From positions 1-64,000 of the forward strand of contig JAHHHP010000018.1 in the NCBI GenBank assembly GCA_019359275.1: 64,000 nucleotides of DNA. The letters are read 5' to 3'. This document shows, one piece after another, positions 1 through 9,219 of the stretch. The notes beneath the pieces were generated by a model. That model saw only the letters and a list, made by a program, of their open reading frames with translations, had not been told where the DNA came from and made no database searches. The stretch's first letter is position 1; each line of letters begins with the position of its first letter. The translations under genes were made by a program, and so were the position numbers. Source of the stretch: Myxacorys chilensis ATA2-1-KO14. GTDB taxonomy: Bacteria; Cyanobacteriota; Cyanobacteriia; Leptolyngbyales; Leptolyngbyaceae.

Positions 1-108
1 TTTAACAAGCTCAAGCACTTTCGCCGCGTCTTTTCTCGTTTTGAGAAGAAAGCGAAGAATTTTCTCAGCTTTGTTTATTTCACTGCCTTGCTGATTGAAC
101 TTCGCTGA
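1..108 (+). pseudogene. IS5-family transposase, C-terminal tail (cut by window edge)
   Basis: The first 35 codons, read in frame from base 1 to a TGA at 106-108, give a peptide beginning FNKLKHFRRVFSRFEKKAKN and ending in a hydrophobic LLIELR tail. This matches the conserved C-terminus of IS5-family DDE transposases (an NKLKHFRRVATRYEK-type motif followed by FL...LIWLR). The rest of the gene lies left of the window, so whether the element is complete or a fragment cannot be judged. The stop is followed by TGTCAACACAACC, which could belong to a terminal inverted repeat, but the partner end is outside. Family call is fairly secure; mobility is not known. Confidence 0.75.
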
Positions 109-137
109 AATGTCAACACAACCTAGTTAATGCCTTG

Positions 138-168
138 AAAAAGGGGCAGCCCTCGGCTGCCCCTTTTT
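138..168. terminator. Bidirectional rho-independent terminator
   Basis: A 13-bp perfect stem (AAAAAGGGGCAGC pairing with GCTGCCCCTTTTT) closes a 5-nt loop. It carries A and T runs on both flanks, so it can end transcription from the transposase on the left and from the M48 protease gene, which stops at 198 on the minus strand. Confidence 0.9.
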
Positions 169-197
169 GAGTTCAAATCCTACTCGCGATTAGCACA

Positions 198-1028
198 TTA
201 GCGTACGGCAGAGCGGTAGGCGCTTGGATCAACACCGTTGCGCCCATTCGTTGGATTTGCGCTAATCAACTGCTTGAGGCGCGTAATACGATCGCTCGTT
301 GCTGGATGATTACTGAGAAACGAGGGCGATGATCTAGATCTTAAGAGCTTCTGCATGAACGCTACCACTTCAGATTGAGCATAACCCGCTCGACTGATCG
401 TGCGTAACCCCCGCTGATCGGCGTCATACTCGTCGTTTCGGTTATTGGGAAGATTGACCGCAAGCTGAAGACCTAAATTGACAGCGGTGCTGCGATCGAG
501 TCCTCCGGCGGACAACAATCCTCGTTGAACCGCCGACTTTCGCATCTGAGCGAGGAGATGGCGACCTGTGACATGTCCAATTTCATGCCCAATCACACTC
601 GCTAACTGCGCTTCGTTATCTGCCGCCTCAATTAAGCCTCGATGCACATAGACAAAGCCACCCGTTGTAGCAAACGCATTGACGCTCTTGTCATCGACCA
701 CCTGAAACGTAAAGGGGAGATTGGAGCGATCGCTATAAGTCACAAGGCGTTGTCCAATGTTGTTGACGTACTGAGTTAAGTTGCGATCGTTAGAGATGCG
801 AATGCCTTGGCTAGAAAGCTGAGCATTTATCTGACGCCCAAGATCTACCTCTTGGCTATCAGATAGGCGTGTTAGTTGAACGCCTTGAATAACTTGAATT
901 CCGCCTCGAAGCAAGTCCGCCCATGAAATGGCTTGAGCGACAAGGGGTTGCCCGAAGGCAATCGTCAGAACGATAGTCAGCGAGAGAATAGGATAAAGCC
1001 ATCGATGACGCAAGTGCTGCTTAAACAT
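198..1028 (-). CDS. M48 family metalloprotease, secreted (BepA/YfgC-like)
   Basis: A 276-residue zinc metalloprotease. A hydrophobic segment at residues 11-34 after a basic start looks like a signal peptide, ending near AQA. The zinc site is HEIGH at residues 148-152, with the third ligand Glu at about 200 in NDEYDADQRG, the arrangement of peptidase family M48. Known relatives (BepA/YfgC, LoiP) act in the periplasm on misfolded outer-membrane proteins; this role is inferred here. The start is ATG at 1028. There is no TPR region after the protease domain, so it is the short single-domain form common in cyanobacteria. It is transcribed alone towards the terminator at 138-168. Confidence 0.9.
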   Translation of the reverse strand: MFKQHLRHRWLYPILSLTIVLTIAFGQPLVAQAISWADLLRGGIQVIQGVQLTRLSDSQEVDLGRQINAQLSSQGIRISNDRNLTQYVNNIGQRLVTYSDRSNLPFTFQVVDDKSVNAFATTGGFVYVHRGLIEAADNEAQLASVIGHEIGHVTGRHLLAQMRKSAVQRGLLSAGGLDRSTAVNLGLQLAVNLPNNRNDEYDADQRGLRTISRAGYAQSEVVAFMQKLLRSRSSPSFLSNHPATSDRITRLKQLISANPTNGRNGVDPSAYRSAVR

Positions 1029-1286
1029 GATGAAGGTCTGCCACTCAAAAATAGTCAGTTGAGAAAATAGTCAAGCTAGAAAGAAGCGTTACTCCTCAGA
1101 CGGTTTACAACCAAATTTAGTTGCAGATGACCGGAAGATTTTATGGAAAAAGGTAAGGAACCTGGGAGATGGCAATCTGTTCTACTCGACATGGTAATCT
1201 GTACTGTCACGATCCCGTGGTCTTGAATGTGGCAGACTAAATTCTTGCTACTCTAGATTCTTCCTACCAAAGTTGGAACGATATTT

Positions 1287-1820
1287 ATGGCTATTCTCGA
1301 TTCTCAAGGTCGGTTATTTGGTAAGTTCAGCATTCTAGACGTGGGTGCAGGACTGATTATTTTAATGGTGATTTTTGGGATCTTTTTCTTCCCTGGAAAA
1401 TCGGGATCGTCGATCGCCAGCAACGCCGATCGGCTTCCGGTTGAAATCGATGTTCTAGTAAGAGGGTTGAGTGTTTCTGATCCAAAAAGTTTGATCAAGG
1501 AAGGCGCAAAGACTAGCGTGATTGTGCGGAAGCAGCCAACAGGCGACGCAACCTTGACCGCTATCAAGTACTTGCCTCGAAATATGGCGGTTACGCAGCC
1601 GGATGGATCGCTCAAGATTTTGCCTGATCCGCGTCCTGAAAGTGCGCTATCCAACGATATGATTCTTACCCTCAAAAACAATGCTCAAGTTGTGGGCGGA
1701 ACCCCAATTTTTGGAGGTGAAAAGGTAAAAGTTGGAACGACACTAGAGCTAGATGGTCCGACCTACAATTTTGCCAGCAGTGTCATTGCCGTTCGGATTT
1801 TAGAAAAGGCTAAATCGTGA
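1287..1820 (+). CDS. DUF4330 domain-containing membrane-anchored protein
   Basis: A 177-residue protein starting MAILDSQGRLFGKFSILDVG, the opening typical of the cyanobacterial DUF4330 family. One transmembrane segment lies at about residues 19-37 (LIILMVIFGIFFF), followed by a polar domain of about 130 residues that should face the periplasm or thylakoid lumen. The family has no established function. It stands alone between the minus-strand protease and a plus-strand hypothetical. A set of short direct repeats follows the stop codon. Confidence 0.8.
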   Translation: MAILDSQGRLFGKFSILDVGAGLIILMVIFGIFFFPGKSGSSIASNADRLPVEIDVLVRGLSVSDPKSLIKEGAKTSVIVRKQPTGDATLTAIKYLPRNMAVTQPDGSLKILPDPRPESALSNDMILTLKNNAQVVGGTPIFGGEKVKVGTTLELDGPTYNFASSVIAVRILEKAKS

Positions 1821-1836
1821 TCGCGAGCAGCACAAG

Positions 1837-1882
1837 GTGTAGGCTCAGAAAAAGTGTAGGCTCAGAAAAAACAGGCTCAGAA
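1837..1882 (+). repeat. Tandem 17-bp repeat, two full copies plus a partial one
   Basis: The unit GTGTAGGCTCAGAAAAA occurs at 1837-1853 and 1854-1870. A shorter copy of its core (CAGGCTCAGAA) follows at 1872-1882. It lies just after the DUF4330 stop codon. It does not form a hairpin, so it is not an obvious terminator. Confidence 0.85.
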
Positions 1883-1992
1883 CATATCTTCAATGTCTTT
1901 TTTGATTCTGAAGTTCTACAGCGATCGCAATTAGAGCAGGTATTCTATTATCTGAATAGTGTCTTGTATTGTTTTGTCTTCAGGTAAGCACC

Positions 1993-2781
1993 GTGGCACA
2001 GGCTTCATCTCAGTGGCGGAATCTGGTCGGTCTGCTCCAAGCAGTTCCTCTGCCGGATGTAGGAACAACGCTCAGCAAGCAACCGTGGCGGCGATGGTCA
2101 GCTCCGGGAGGATGGCTGCTCGTCACTGGCGGCGCGACCGCGCTGCTGTTTTGGAATGGCAGGCTTGTCGTTGCTACGGGCGTTGGAGTCGGCATCATGA
2201 TGCTTGTGTATCTGCTGCAAGACTCTAAATGGCAACCCTGGAAGGGACTGAAACCGCTTCTGAAAGGTTGGAATCAGTCATTTGCGATCGCGGCGGCAAG
2301 TGGCGGAGCCGCTATGTTTGGCACCTATTTAGCCGCGTCAGTTTGGCTAGAGGCAGAACACCACTGGATGGCCACAGCAATGATTCTTCAGGGCACAGCA
2401 ACGATGGGAATGCTTGGTCTGCTGGTGTGGCAGATGGCTAGTCAAAAGCAGCGTTCTGCCGACGCTAGCTTTGCTCAAACGTTATCGGATTTGTCTCATG
2501 AGTCACCGCTTAAACGGCTGATTGCTGTACACCAGTTGACTCAACATATCGAGCATCAAGAAACTCGCGCCCAACGGCACCAAACGGCAGACTATCTGCG
2601 AGTGATGCTCAATCGCGAAGACGATGCGATCGTTCGGGATGCCATTTTAGAGGGCTTGCAGCGTTTACAAGAGAGTCGAGGCTTGCCGCCTAGTCAGAGG
2701 CAGTCGTTAGAAATGACGCCCATTCAGGTACGACCGGAACTGCGTCAATTGGGTGTGGTAGCTCGTCATCACGCTCCATAG
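1993..2781 (+). CDS. Membrane protein with C-terminal armadillo/HEAT-like region
   Basis: About 262 residues. Three or four hydrophobic segments lie within roughly residues 40-140. They are followed by a soluble helical stretch in which LKRLIAVHQLTQH and DDAIVRDAILEGLQRLQ resemble armadillo/HEAT helices. I recall cyanobacterial proteins of this layout annotated as armadillo-type fold proteins; no function is known. The start is uncertain: GTG at 1993 is chosen because it gives MAQASSQWRNLVGLL, but a TTG at 1969 is also in frame. No ATG is available near the beginning of the conserved region. The gene ends shortly before a strong terminator. Confidence 0.7.
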   Translation: MAQASSQWRNLVGLLQAVPLPDVGTTLSKQPWRRWSAPGGWLLVTGGATALLFWNGRLVVATGVGVGIMMLVYLLQDSKWQPWKGLKPLLKGWNQSFAIAAASGGAAMFGTYLAASVWLEAEHHWMATAMILQGTATMGMLGLLVWQMASQKQRSADASFAQTLSDLSHESPLKRLIAVHQLTQHIEHQETRAQRHQTADYLRVMLNREDDAIVRDAILEGLQRLQESRGLPPSQRQSLEMTPIQVRPELRQLGVVARHHAP

Positions 2782-2821
2782 TCGTCGCACCCTATAAGAA
2801 ATAGAGAAAATTCCTTTAACC

Positions 2822-2857
2822 AAAAACAGGGGTGTCTATCTAGACACCCCTGTTTTT
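2822..2857. terminator. Strong bidirectional terminator between convergent genes
   Basis: A 17-bp perfect stem, AAAAACAGGGGTGTCTA against TAGACACCCCTGTTTTT, is separated by only TC. It is flanked by A and T runs, sits between the plus-strand gene ending at 2781 and gnd ending at 2947, and can serve both. Confidence 0.92.
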
Positions 2858-2946
2858 GCGCGTTCCTAATCTAAATCAGTAGAGTAGCCAAAACGAGATC
2901 TGACTTACTCTGCTCTCATGATGTCCTGATCTCAGAGATTGGCCGC

Positions 2947-4461
2947 TTATTTTGTTTGCACTTCTTGGACTTCAACTTCCTCCCGTGTGGGATAAGGTTG
3001 ATCGGCAGCCAATTTCTCAGGCGTCGAGACTTTGGTCACTGACTCTTCGTTGAGATCTGTCCACTCGGTGTGGAAAACGCCGTCTTTGTCCGTGCGGAGG
3101 TACGTGTGTGCGCCAAAATAGTCGCGTTGGGCTTGCGTCAGGTTGAGCGGCAAGCGATCGCGGCGATAGCTATCGAAGTAATCTAGTGAAGCGCTGAAGG
3201 CCGGAACAGCGATCCCAGAGGTTGCCGCATGAGCAATGATTTGACGCCATGCCGATTGACGATCGAGGATAGATTGCTTAAATTCGGGCGCTAGCAATAG
3301 GTTCGGGAGATCAGGATTCTCGATAAAGGCACTTTGAATCTTACCCAAAAAGCCAGCCCGGATAATACAGCCGCCTTTCCAAATACGAGCACATTCGCTC
3401 AAGTTCAGCTCATAGCCATAGGTCTTGGATGCCTTGCTCAGCAGTGCCATTCCTTGGGCGTAGGAGCAGATTTTAGAGCAATAGAGAGCGTCTCGTACCA
3501 TATTGATGAATTCTTTCTTATCGCCACTAAAGGCTGAGCTAGGAGCGCTCAACTGTTGCGCGGCATCCATGCGCTCTGTTTTGTAAGAGGACATAATGCG
3601 CGCATTGACAGCGGCAATAATGGTTGGAATGGGTACACCTTGTTCTAGCGCATCTGTCACCGTCCAACGTCCTGTGCCTTTTTGTCCAGCAGCGTCGAGG
3701 ATCAGTTCAACAAGCGGCATTCCGGTATCGGGATCAATCTTCTTAAAAATGTCTGCCGTGATCTCGATCAGGTAGGAATTGAGCTCAGAGGTGTTATTCC
3801 ACTCGGTAAACACATCGTGTAATTCGTTGTGATTGAGTCCTGCGACATTTTTCAGGAGATCGTAGGCTTCGGCGATCAGTTCCATATCGCCATACTCAAT
3901 CCCGTTGTGCACCATTTTGACGTAGTGCCCTGCGCCGCCTGGCCCAATATAGGTGACGCAAGGACCATCTTCTACCTGCGCTGCAATCTTGGTCAGAATC
4001 GGCTCAAGATAGTCGTAAGCGGACTTCGTGCCTCCTGGCATGAGGCTAGGTCCGTTGAGTGCGCCTTCTTCACCGCCGCTCACTCCCATGCCGATAAAGG
4101 TGAATTTGGCAGCTTCAAGCTCATGGGCACGGCGAGCGGTGTCACTAAAGAGGGAGTTACCGCCGTCGATCATAATGTCGCCTTCATCGAGAAGCGGCTT
4201 GAGTTGTTCAATCACAGCATCGACAGGTGTACCCGCTTTGACCATGATGAGAATTTTGCGCGGGCGCTCCAACGAAGCAACGAACTCTTCGATTGTGTAG
4301 GCTGCTTTTACATTCTTGCCGCCTGCCCGGTTCTCCATGAATGCGTCAGTCTTTTCACGGGAACGATTATATACTGCAACTGGGAACCCGTTGCGCTCGA
4401 CGTTAAGCGCTAGGTTTTCTCCCATTACGGCTAAACCAATTACGCCAAAGCTCTGTGTCAT
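2947..4461 (-). CDS. gnd: 6-phosphogluconate dehydrogenase, decarboxylating
   Basis: This 504-residue enzyme oxidises and decarboxylates 6-phosphogluconate to ribulose 5-phosphate, making NADPH in the oxidative pentose phosphate pathway, the main route for glycogen breakdown in the dark in cyanobacteria. The N-terminus has the Rossmann fingerprint [17 protein letters not shown] with NRS after strand two, typical for NADP. The signature region [16 protein letters not shown] (about residues 129-145) and the catalytic lysine region [18 protein letters not shown] are intact. The length is slightly above the usual 470-480 because of an extra acidic C-terminal tail (from about 475). The ATG start at 4461 is unambiguous. 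It is transcribed singly. Confidence 0.97.
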   Translation of the reverse strand: MTQSFGVIGLAVMGENLALNVERNGFPVAVYNRSREKTDAFMENRAGGKNVKAAYTIEEFVASLERPRKILIMVKAGTPVDAVIEQLKPLLDEGDIMIDGGNSLFSDTARRAHELEAAKFTFIGMGVSGGEEGALNGPSLMPGGTKSAYDYLEPILTKIAAQVEDGPCVTYIGPGGAGHYVKMVHNGIEYGDMELIAEAYDLLKNVAGLNHNELHDVFTEWNNTSELNSYLIEITADIFKKIDPDTGMPLVELILDAAGQKGTGRWTVTDALEQGVPIPTIIAAVNARIMSSYKTERMDAAQQLSAPSSAFSGDKKEFINMVRDALYCSKICSYAQGMALLSKASKTYGYELNLSECARIWKGGCIIRAGFLGKIQSAFIENPDLPNLLLAPEFKQSILDRQSAWRQIIAHAATSGIAVPAFSASLDYFDSYRRDRLPLNLTQAQRDYFGAHTYLRTDKDGVFHTEWTDLNEESVTKVSTPEKLAADQPYPTREEVEVQEVQTK

Positions 4462-4635
4462 AAGATTCTCTGCTAACTCTGCGATCGCTGGTGATTCTAT
4501 AAGAATCGCTCTGAGCGAGGGTTCTTCTCACGGTAGCTCGATCCCCTAGAAAATAACTTGGAAGATTAGATTAAGACTCTAGCTTTGGGGAGAAGGATGA
4601 GGAACGCCTGAAATCCAAAGAGCAAAATTGTCATT

Positions 4636-4675
4636 TAAAGCACAATCGTTTCAACTAAAGCACAATCATTTCAAC
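4636..4675. repeat. Perfectly abutting 20-bp direct repeat
   Basis: TAAAGCACAATCGTTTCAAC at 4636-4655 is followed directly by the same 20 bases with one change (G to A) at 4656-4675. It lies in the gap between gnd, whose start is at 4461, and hrcA, whose stop is at 4740. It is therefore downstream of hrcA and upstream of gnd. Confidence 0.85.
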
Positions 4676-4739
4676 TCTCTATGCACACGGCGGACAGACC
4701 AGCCTGAATTGCTAACATTTCAAACGGTTAGATTTTGAT

Positions 4740-5822
4740 CTAGCTCAGTGCCTCTGACAAATAATCTGCTGTTGCCTCAACCAGCGCGATCGTATCTTCA
4801 TACAGCATCCGGGTTGGACCTAGCACTCCCACACTGCCTACTGGAACCGACCCGCGATGATACGTCGAAGAAATCAGCGTACAGGCGCGAATTGGCTCTA
4901 ACGGATTCTCAGCGCCAATCCGAATGGAAACTCGTCGGCTCGGCGTACCGGATTCAAGCTGATCAAAAATTAGCGGAACCAGTTGATGCTGTTCTGCTTC
5001 GAGCAGATGCAGCAGCGTTTTCACCTGCTCTAGTTCCGAAAATTCGGGTTGTCGTAGCACTTCCGACACGCCACTGATAAGCAGTTGCGTTGGCACAGAC
5101 GAGTGCGCGAACTGTTGCGACAGATCTTTTAGCAGCGAGGTCAAAATGTTGCTGTACCGATCGAACTCTCGCCCCAACTCACTCCAATCGAGCAGTCTTA
5201 GTTCTGCTAACGATCGCCCGCGGAGTTGATCGTTTAGAAAATTAGACAGAATTTGCAGTTCTCGATCAATGAGGTCAGCCTCCCAATCGGAGCCGTCTGC
5301 GGCTTTTGGCAAGTCCAGTAGCACCGACTGCGTTTCATACGTGTTTGTCACCACAATTAGCATGGCTCGCCGCGAATCGACTTGGACAAGCTGCACGTGG
5401 CGTAACTGAGTTGAACTGGTAAGCGGCATCGTCATTAGCACAATGTAGCCGCTTAGGGTCGAGAGAATCTGGGCCGCGCCTTTGAGCAGTGCTTCAAAAC
5501 TCCACTTCTCCCAATTGAGGCGATCGCTAAACAACTGCTCAATCTGAATTGTCACCTCTGTTGAAGGCTGAATCAACTGATCAACATAAATTCGATAGCC
5601 AGAATCGGACGGAACCCGGCCTGCCGAAACGTGCGGTTGGTAAAGCAATCCTGCTTTTTCCAAATTGCCCATCGCATTGCGAATCGTCGCTGAACTAACA
5701 CTTAAGTTATATTCCTTCACTAATGCTTCCGAGCCAACGGGTTCTGCTGTTGCAATGTAGTGTCGTATGGTTGCCCAAAGAACTTGCTGCTGACGAGCCG
5801 TGAGATTAGCCTTTATGGTCAT
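4740..5822 (-). CDS. hrcA: Heat-inducible transcription repressor HrcA
   Basis: A 360-residue repressor that in bacteria binds CIRCE elements ahead of groESL and similar chaperone operons, with its folding monitored by GroEL. The winged-helix start [20 protein letters not shown] is followed by the conserved segment [18 protein letters not shown] (about residues 43-61) and then [16 protein letters not shown], all hallmarks of HrcA. The C-terminal part carries the GAF-like HrcA domain, including [11 protein letters not shown] and [14 protein letters not shown] saw no CIRCE inverted repeat (TTAGCACTC-N9-GAGTGCTAA) in front of this gene, so autoregulation is not supported here. It starts with ATG at 5822 and sits apart from dnaK/grpE. 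Confidence 0.95.
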   Translation of the reverse strand: MTIKANLTARQQQVLWATIRHYIATAEPVGSEALVKEYNLSVSSATIRNAMGNLEKAGLLYQPHVSAGRVPSDSGYRIYVDQLIQPSTEVTIQIEQLFSDRLNWEKWSFEALLKGAAQILSTLSGYIVLMTMPLTSSTQLRHVQLVQVDSRRAMLIVVTNTYETQSVLLDLPKAADGSDWEADLIDRELQILSNFLNDQLRGRSLAELRLLDWSELGREFDRYSNILTSLLKDLSQQFAHSSVPTQLLISGVSEVLRQPEFSELEQVKTLLHLLEAEQHQLVPLIFDQLESGTPSRRVSIRIGAENPLEPIRACTLISSTYHRGSVPVGSVGVLGPTRMLYEDTIALVEATADYLSEALS

Positions 5823-5969
5823 TTTCCAACACCAAGTATTTTTTCAACACACGGTAGGTTGAACACGTTAAATAAGATTTCGATGGTTAAGAAGCCAGCA
5901 ATCATCAATGAATTGAATATAAGATAGCAGATTCTTAATTTTATCTTGAAATTTCTAGAGGAAGGGACA

Positions 5970-6329
5970 TCAATACTTCGGCACGCTTGAATCAACTCTG
6001 TTTGAGTATTCTGCAATTCCTCCTGTAATATTTTTTACATTCGTAAAGCCCTGTAGAGTTAGCCATTGACACATCTGCGCAGATCGAATGCCGTGATGGC
6101 ACAGCACTAGCGTTTCCTTCTCTGAATCTAACCGTGCATGAATATCTCCAGACCACTCCTCGTAGTCGCTCAAAGGAAGGTTCATAAATCCGTTGAGTTG
6201 AGCCGTTTTAACTTCCCACGGTTCTCGCACGTCTACAAGTTGCACAGAGTTGTCCGGCTCTGCTAACTTTTGTGCCAGTTCTGCAACGGAAATTTGGGGT
6301 AAGGGTTGATGGGAGGATTGTTGAGACAT
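5970..6329 (-). CDS. Single-domain rhodanese-like protein
   Basis: A 119-residue protein made of one rhodanese domain. LVDVREPWEV forms the CH2A-like part, and the active-site loop is CHHGIRSA with the catalytic Cys at about residue 77, then a GFTNVKNITGGI closing strand. Such proteins transfer sulfane sulfur, or act as persulfide carriers; the substrate is unknown. The ATG at 6329 (MSQQSSHQPLP) is preferred over an upstream in-frame start at 6359, as it leaves only a short leader before the domain. It ends about 150 bp before the hrcA start and may be co-transcribed with it. Confidence 0.9.
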   Translation of the reverse strand: MSQQSSHQPLPQISVAELAQKLAEPDNSVQLVDVREPWEVKTAQLNGFMNLPLSDYEEWSGDIHARLDSEKETLVLCHHGIRSAQMCQWLTLQGFTNVKNITGGIAEYSNRVDSSVPKY

Positions 6330-6591
6330 CGATCGTACCGGTAATGGATTTGCTTTCAAGGACAGCTTAGCTGATTGGCGCGAAGCGCAATTCCAAGAAA
6401 ATGCTCTGCAAGCTTTAAAGGTTTACACCCTTACTATCGTAACCCCCGCGATCGCTAGAACAGGCATGAGAAGATTTGCAGATAGATGGCAGGAAAAGCA
6501 GCGTCCTGAAATAATGTTTCTGGATGGGTGATGAGTGGATTGGCGTCCACACCCTACATCCGATGCTCCAGACCCTCGTTCTCTTGAAACC

Positions 6592-8301
6592 ATGAAGTTC
6601 CGTTCGTTCTTAACTGCTCTAGCCGCGATTGCAGGTGTCCTCTTTCTGGTCGGCACTCTCGGCTTTGTTCTCATTTTTGCCCAAAGCCCGATCAGTTTGT
6701 TGCGCGGTAGTCCGATCGAGAGTCCTACGGCAGCCATGTTTATTCCTCGCCAGGCTCCCGTAGTGGCGTCGCTGCTCGTCAATCCAGATCGCTTAGAAAC
6801 ACTGCGTCAAACCATTGCTAAACCGGGCGATCGCAGGGAGGCACGAGCGGAGTTAGACCAGTTCAAACAAGGCATTTTGGGAAGCACAGACTTAGACTAC
6901 AGGCGAGATGTGCAGCCTTGGCTCGGCAATGAAGTCACCGCTGCCATTACTGCCTTGGATGTCGATCGCGATGGCGGTAACGGAGAAGAACGCGGATATT
7001 TGCTGGCACTCATGACCAAAGATCCGCAGCGATCGCGGGAGTTTCTACAACTGTTTTGGCAAAAACGCGCCCTTGCTGGAACAGACTTAAAGTTTGAAGC
7101 TTATCAGGGCACAACGATTATTAGCGGCAAAGTAGAAGGAATTACCAGCAAGTTAGAGGGCGACGAAACACTAAGCTCGGCTCCCAATCCTCTTGCTACA
7201 GCGGTTGTTGGAAATCACTATGTCTTATTTGCCAACAGCCCAAAAGTGCTAAAAGATTCTATTAATAATGTGCAAGCGGCTGAACTAAATTTAGCAAGTT
7301 CGGTCGAGTATCAACGGGCAATTGCAACCCTAAGAGAAGGCAGGATTGGACTCGTTTTTCTAAACTTGCCCCAGCTCCAAACCCTGACTGGAAAAGACGT
7401 TTCTCAAGAGGGGAGCCTGGCTATTTCGTTAGGATTGAATCGTCAAGGACTAATTGCCGAAACCGCTCTGCTTGAGGTATCTGAGACTGCTCAGCTCACT
7501 GTGTCTCAACCCACTGCGCCTCAACCCAAGCTGTCTAAACCTGTTGGAGCTTTGCAATATATCCCTGCAACTAGTCCAATTTCGGCCTCTGGCGTTGATC
7601 TAGACCAGTTCTGGACAGGGCTTTCTAACACCGCGAAGAACTACGATTTTGTCGCTCAACTGGTCAACCAACCGATCGAGTCCTTAGAGAAGCAGTGGAA
7701 TCTTGATCTAAAGAACGACATCTTTAGCTGGGTAAAAGGAGAGTACGCGCTAGGACTCGTGCCTCAACCCGGCAAAAATCAACCCTTAGATTGGGTATTT
7801 GTGGCAGATAAGTCAGATCCTTCAGCACAAGCCGCAATTTCTCATCTCGATGCTGTGGCGCAGGCGCAAGGCATCACTCCGGGTGCGCTTCCACTGGACG
7901 ATCAAACCGTCAATGTCTGGACTCGCCTGGCAACCGGAACGCCTTCCAAAGGACTTTCTGTAGAGGCACAGGTTGCTGGAGTCCACACGTCGGTCGACAA
8001 GTACGAGATTTTTGCAACGTCTCTCGACGCGATGAATGCTGTTCTGAATGCTAAGAAGAATGGATTAGCCAGCAACCCAAGATTTGACCGCGCGATCGCG
8101 CCCATTCAAACACCCAACAACGGCTATTTCTACATCGATTGGGACACTGCCCAGCCCGTTCTAAAACGGCAGTTTCCGTTCATTCAGCTAGTCGAATTAG
8201 CCGGACAGCCATTGTTTAATCACTTGCGATCACTGACGATCAGCAACTACGGCAGCGAATCCGGTGTTCAGCGCGGCGGTGCGTTCTTCCAGTTAGATTA
8301 A
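6592..8301 (+). CDS. DUF3352 domain-containing membrane-anchored protein
   Basis: A 569-residue protein with one N-terminal membrane anchor or uncleaved signal (residues 3-28, MKFRSFLTALAAIAGVLFLV) and a large extracytoplasmic domain. FIPRQAPVVASLLVNPDRLE, the repeated 'screening' of stored fields (VAGVHTSVDKYEIFATSLDAM) and PNNGYFYIDWD are typical of cyanobacterial DUF3352 proteins. No function is established for the family. The start is ATG at 6592; an earlier in-frame start at 6535 would add a polar leader that would spoil the signal anchor. It converges on the HEAT-repeat gene across a 17-bp hairpin. Confidence 0.85.
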   Translation: MKFRSFLTALAAIAGVLFLVGTLGFVLIFAQSPISLLRGSPIESPTAAMFIPRQAPVVASLLVNPDRLETLRQTIAKPGDRREARAELDQFKQGILGSTDLDYRRDVQPWLGNEVTAAITALDVDRDGGNGEERGYLLALMTKDPQRSREFLQLFWQKRALAGTDLKFEAYQGTTIISGKVEGITSKLEGDETLSSAPNPLATAVVGNHYVLFANSPKVLKDSINNVQAAELNLASSVEYQRAIATLREGRIGLVFLNLPQLQTLTGKDVSQEGSLAISLGLNRQGLIAETALLEVSETAQLTVSQPTAPQPKLSKPVGALQYIPATSPISASGVDLDQFWTGLSNTAKNYDFVAQLVNQPIESLEKQWNLDLKNDIFSWVKGEYALGLVPQPGKNQPLDWVFVADKSDPSAQAAISHLDAVAQAQGITPGALPLDDQTVNVWTRLATGTPSKGLSVEAQVAGVHTSVDKYEIFATSLDAMNAVLNAKKNGLASNPRFDRAIAPIQTPNNGYFYIDWDTAQPVLKRQFPFIQLVELAGQPLFNHLRSLTISNYGSESGVQRGGAFFQLD

Positions 8302-8325
8302 GAAAGTTAGATGTAATAAGTGGTT

Positions 8326-8377
8326 AGCAAGGGATTTAGTAGCGGATGATAAACCATTCCCTACTAAATCCCTTGCT
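8326..8377. terminator. Long hairpin between convergent genes
   Basis: AGCAAGGGATTTAGTAG at 8326-8342 pairs perfectly (17 bp) with 8361-8377 around an 18-nt loop. It fills the gap between two convergent genes. There is no T run, so termination is inferred from position and stem strength. Confidence 0.7.
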
Positions 8378-8387
8378 TGCTACAACC

Positions 8388-9050
8388 CTACTGTTCCAGC
8401 TTTTTCAGCGAAATCATAGCGGACTGCGCTACGTTCGTATTGTTATCCTTCTCCAGATACTTCAACGCCGAAATGCTTTTCTCAGTTGGCAATTGTCCTA
8501 ACGCTTCGGCTAACCGCTGGCGCACGAGCCAATCTTCAGATTGGGCAAACCGAAGAATTTGATCGACTGCATCCACGGCTTTAATTTCGCCTAGTGCCGC
8601 GATCGCAGCCTGCTGCACTACAATTTCTTCGCTGTCTAACGCTTGCACCAGCACATCTCTCGCCTGTGGATCTTTCAAGTTGCCCAGTGCCACTGCCGCA
8701 CTAAAGCGCACCAACCAATCTGTATCTTCGTAAAAGGCTCTTACCAAGGGCTGAAATGCTCTGCCATCTTCGAGATAGCCCAATGCGCCTGCCGCATCTG
8801 CGCGGATTCCATAATCTTTTTCGTTGATCAAAAGATCAACCAAGATGTCGTAGCACTCATCGGTTTGTTTGATTCCTAGGGCAAACACCGCCATCGAGCG
8901 AATTTGTAAACTCTCATCGTTAAGAACTTTTTTGATTAGCGGCACAGCATCTTCGGCGGTTGCTTCCCGCAGGCTCGCAAGGGCAACCATGCGATCGCGG
9001 GTACTCTCGCTATCTAACTGCGACGAAATCTGCTCTAAATTAACGCTCAT
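8388..9050 (-). CDS. HEAT-repeat protein (phycobilisome-lyase/NblB-like scaffold)
   Basis: A 220-residue all-helical protein built of about six HEAT repeats, visible as recurring patterns: SLQIRSMAVFALG, DYGIRADAAGALG, DWLVRFSAAVALG, EIVVQQAAIAALG and DWLVRQRLAEALG. In cyanobacteria, HEAT proteins of this size include NblB, CpcE/F-type bilin lyases and IaiH-like proteins. Without comparison I cannot decide among these, so no symbol is given. An ATG at 9050 is preferred to a GTG at 9059. No signal peptide is present, so it is cytoplasmic. It is a monocistronic gene convergent with the DUF3352 gene. Confidence 0.85.
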   Translation of the reverse strand: MSVNLEQISSQLDSESTRDRMVALASLREATAEDAVPLIKKVLNDESLQIRSMAVFALGIKQTDECYDILVDLLINEKDYGIRADAAGALGYLEDGRAFQPLVRAFYEDTDWLVRFSAAVALGNLKDPQARDVLVQALDSEEIVVQQAAIAALGEIKAVDAVDQILRFAQSEDWLVRQRLAEALGQLPTEKSISALKYLEKDNNTNVAQSAMISLKKLEQ

Positions 9051-9219
9051 AGTTTTCACAAATCTTTATATCGGTCCCCCTATCGTACAGAATTGAGAAT
9101 GACAATACGACCCTCCCAACGCGCAATTACCGACCCTTGACCGTCTCTATCAAAGGAAGTACGTTGCTTAAAAATCCTCTTCGTCTGCGTCTAAATGATG
9201 GCGCTTATTCGCTCAGAAT

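Noticed and set aside
5819..6016. 65-codon minus-strand frame between hrcA and the rhodanese gene
   Set aside because: It overlaps the end of the rhodanese gene and has low-complexity hydrophobic sequence without a start signal or family; the true genes explain the region.
6018..6045. GTA-N8-TAC, matching an NtcA site
   Set aside because: It lies inside the rhodanese coding region, and an 8-base spacing motif of six fixed bases is expected by chance in 64 kb.
4462..6329. CIRCE operator for HrcA
   Set aside because: No TTAGCACTC-N9-GAGTGCTAA was found near hrcA or in its leader.
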